In this document: one piece after another, positions 62,840-64,000 of the stretch
How the letters are laid out: the number at the start of each line of letters is the position of its first letter
Numbering within the stretch: the stretch's first letter is position 1
Assembly (NCBI RefSeq): GCF_040448305.1
Contig: NZ_CP148752.1
Coordinates: 744,001 to 808,000 of the forward strand
Origin: Pseudomonas fluorescens
GTDB taxonomy: Bacteria; Pseudomonadota; Gammaproteobacteria; Pseudomonadales; Pseudomonadaceae
Direction of reading: 5' to 3'
DNA length: 64,000 nucleotides
Program-made: the position numbers and the translations under genes
Notes under the pieces: model-generated
Database searches by the model: none
Told to the model about the DNA's origin: nothing
The model's input: the letters and a program-made list of their open reading frames with translations, nothing else

Positions 62840-62891
62840 ATGGGGTGGCCCCTAATTGTTGTTGGTCAGGCACTGATCAGCGTTCTTGGAT

Positions 62892-62908
62892 AATTGGTAA
62901 GACCAATT
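62892..62908. promoter_or_regulatory. LldR operator O1 (candidate)
   Basis: AATTGGT-AAG-ACCAATT is a perfect palindrome with a 3-base centre. It matches the FadR/PdhR/LldR consensus TGGTnnnACCA. It lies 52 bases upstream of lldP, in position to block its promoter. Confidence 0.8.
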
Positions 62909-63004
62909 TACAATCGCTGTTGGCTAGGGTAAAAGCCTTGTAGGCGGTGTGTCAATTTGCCGCCCTAAAACTTTTGTCTTATGCGAAGTGCGCAGGTCGT
63001 CTGC

Positions 63005-63017
63005 CTGGTATGACCAA
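63005..63017. promoter_or_regulatory. LldR operator O2 (candidate)
   Basis: TGGT-ATG-ACCA at 63006-63016 is a second site of the same consensus with weaker flanks. It lies 85 bases before lldR and 111 bases (centre to centre) from O1. Two operators like these occur in E. coli lldPRD and allow looping. Confidence 0.6.
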
Positions 63018-63100
63018 ATGCGTTGTGGCAGGTGCTGGCGCGGCGCCGATAGGCCAGAATAGAGCCCCGGCGAGCCGTCGGATCGTGGAGTAATCGAGTT

Positions 63101-63868
63101 ATGGGGTTTGATCAGATTCGTCAGCGCCGTTTGTCTGACGATATTGTCGAGCAGCTTGAGGGCATGATCCTCGAGGGTACGCTGAAAGCGGGTGAGCGCT
63201 TGCCGGCCGAGCGCGCGCTGGCCGAGCAATTTGGCGTGTCACGCCCTTCGTTGCGCGAAGCCATTCAGAAGCTGACCGCCAAGGGCCTGCTGGTCAGCCG
63301 CCAGGGCGGTGGCAACTATGTGGTGGAATCACTGGGTAGCACCTTCAGTGATCCCTTGTTGCATCTGCTGGAAAGTAATCCCGAGGCGCAACGCGATCTG
63401 CTGGAGTTTCGCCATACGCTGGAAGCGTCTTGCGCCTACTACGCGGCGCTGCGTGCCACAGAGGTGGATCGCGAGCGGCTGACCGCGGCATTCAACGAAT
63501 TGCAGGACTGCTATTCGCGTCACGAAGAGGTGAGTCGTGCCGAAGAGGGTGCGGCGGACGCAAGGTTTCACCTGGCGATCGCCGAGGCCAGCCACAATGC
63601 CGTGTTGCTGCACACCATTCGCGGGCTGTTCGACCTGCTCAAGCGCAACGTGGTGACCAACATCGGTGGCATGTACAAGCAGCGCACTGAAACCCGCGAC
63701 ATGCTGATCACGCAGCACCGGGAGTTGTATCAGGCGATTATCGAAGGGCGGGCGGAGCAGGCGCGGGAAGTTTCCAGCCGGCACATTTTGTATGTGCAGG
63801 AGGTGCTGGAAGAAGTGCGTCAGGAAGTGCAGCGCATGGCCCGGGCGGAGCGGCGCAAGGGGATGTAG
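63101..63868 (+). CDS. lldR: Lactate-responsive GntR/FadR-family regulator LldR
   Basis: A 255-residue GntR-family repressor. The HTH is in DIVEQLEGMILEGTLKAGERLPAERALAEQFGVSRPSLREAIQKL (about 15-59). An FCD ligand domain follows at about 90-235, with metal-site residues in FRHTLEASCAY and a FHLAIAEASHN segment. It responds to lactate and is divergent from lldP with two operators between. The ATG at 63101 follows GTGGAG 11 bases upstream. Confidence 0.93.
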   Translation: MGFDQIRQRRLSDDIVEQLEGMILEGTLKAGERLPAERALAEQFGVSRPSLREAIQKLTAKGLLVSRQGGGNYVVESLGSTFSDPLLHLLESNPEAQRDLLEFRHTLEASCAYYAALRATEVDRERLTAAFNELQDCYSRHEEVSRAEEGAADARFHLAIAEASHNAVLLHTIRGLFDLLKRNVVTNIGGMYKQRTETRDMLITQHRELYQAIIEGRAEQAREVSSRHILYVQEVLEEVRQEVQRMARAERRKGM

Positions 63869-63899
63869 TCAGTCGGATGTGTATCGTTTATGCGGTCGC

Positions 63900-63993
63900 C
63901 ATCGCGAGCAAGCTCGCTCCCACAGGTTCCAGGTCTGCCGCATAACATCGGCATCCACGGATCTTGTGGGAGCGGGCTTGCCCGCGAAGGGGC
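63900..63993. repeat. REPIN 7 (inverted REP pair)
   Basis: ATCGCGAGCAAGCTCGCTCC and GTGGGAGCGGGCTTGCCCGCG face each other after lldR. The right unit carries changes in both arms of its hairpin (GCGGGC for GCGAGC) that keep pairing, so it is a compensated variant. Confidence 0.88.
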
Positions 63994-64000
63994 CTCAAGG

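Overview
This window looks like the chromosome of a Pseudomonas of the P. fluorescens group. The evidence is the tmRNA tag (ANDETYGEYALAA), the recC-recB-recD order without ptrA, the GC-rich codon use, and seven REPIN-type repeat pairs built on the GWGGGAGCGAGC...GCTCGCGA core common in this group. No rRNA, tRNA, CRISPR array or complete insertion sequence was seen.

Layout. 1-6.7 kb: end of recC, then recB and recD, translationally coupled. 6.7-10.4 kb: mmsA-mmsB (valine/3-hydroxyisobutyrate catabolism) with a divergent LysR regulator. 10.4-16.8 kb: small redox and regulatory genes (cupin, MerR, flavodoxin-fold quinone reductases, LysR regulators, TauE-like exporter, monooxygenase, epimerase-like protein). 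17-22.3 kb: a SulP transporter, then a GntP permease, an RpiR regulator and a D-aminoacylase. 22.3-28.3 kb: an AraC regulator divergent from an FAD oxidase like alkyl-DHAP synthase, a GlpD-like dehydrogenase and an FGGY kinase. 28.5-33.4 kb: an exported protein of the phospholipase C/P1-nuclease type with a DUF1302/DUF1329 pair. 33.4-38 kb: a FitAB/VapBC toxin-antitoxin pair behind a perfect palindrome, a chemoreceptor, and a histidine phosphatase with a PAP2 phosphatase. 38-41.5 kb: a possible sRNA, a YeeE transporter, a more A/T-rich zeta-toxin operon with an extra 55-residue ORF, and an isochorismatase-like hydrolase.

41.6-53.5 kb is the most unusual part. It is an accessory block arranged around sulfation. 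One operon runs leftward: SDR, PAPS-dependent sulfotransferase, DUF1214-type protein, a 31-codon ORF, Gfo/Idh/MocA oxidoreductase, and zinc-type alcohol dehydrogenase. The other runs rightward: cysD, a fused cysNC, and a DHH-family phosphoesterase. Read together, the block makes PAPS, uses it to sulfate an unknown, probably polyol- or sugar-like, small molecule, and probably destroys the by-product pAp. A TetR and a LuxR-type regulator follow. The block ends beside the 3' end of ssrA, where a short piece of a tyrosine-integrase start remains, so it may be an ssrA-inserted island that has lost its integrase.

53.7-55.1 kb: ssrA, and what looks like a tandem duplication of a unit [small secreted protein - ssrA promoter - ssrA], in which the second ssrA is reduced to a vestige. 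55.2-63.9 kb: a complete lactate system, lldP-lutA-lutB-lutC-dld, divergent from lldR with two LldR-type operators between them.

All calls come from reading translated sequence and motifs by eye. No database search was run.
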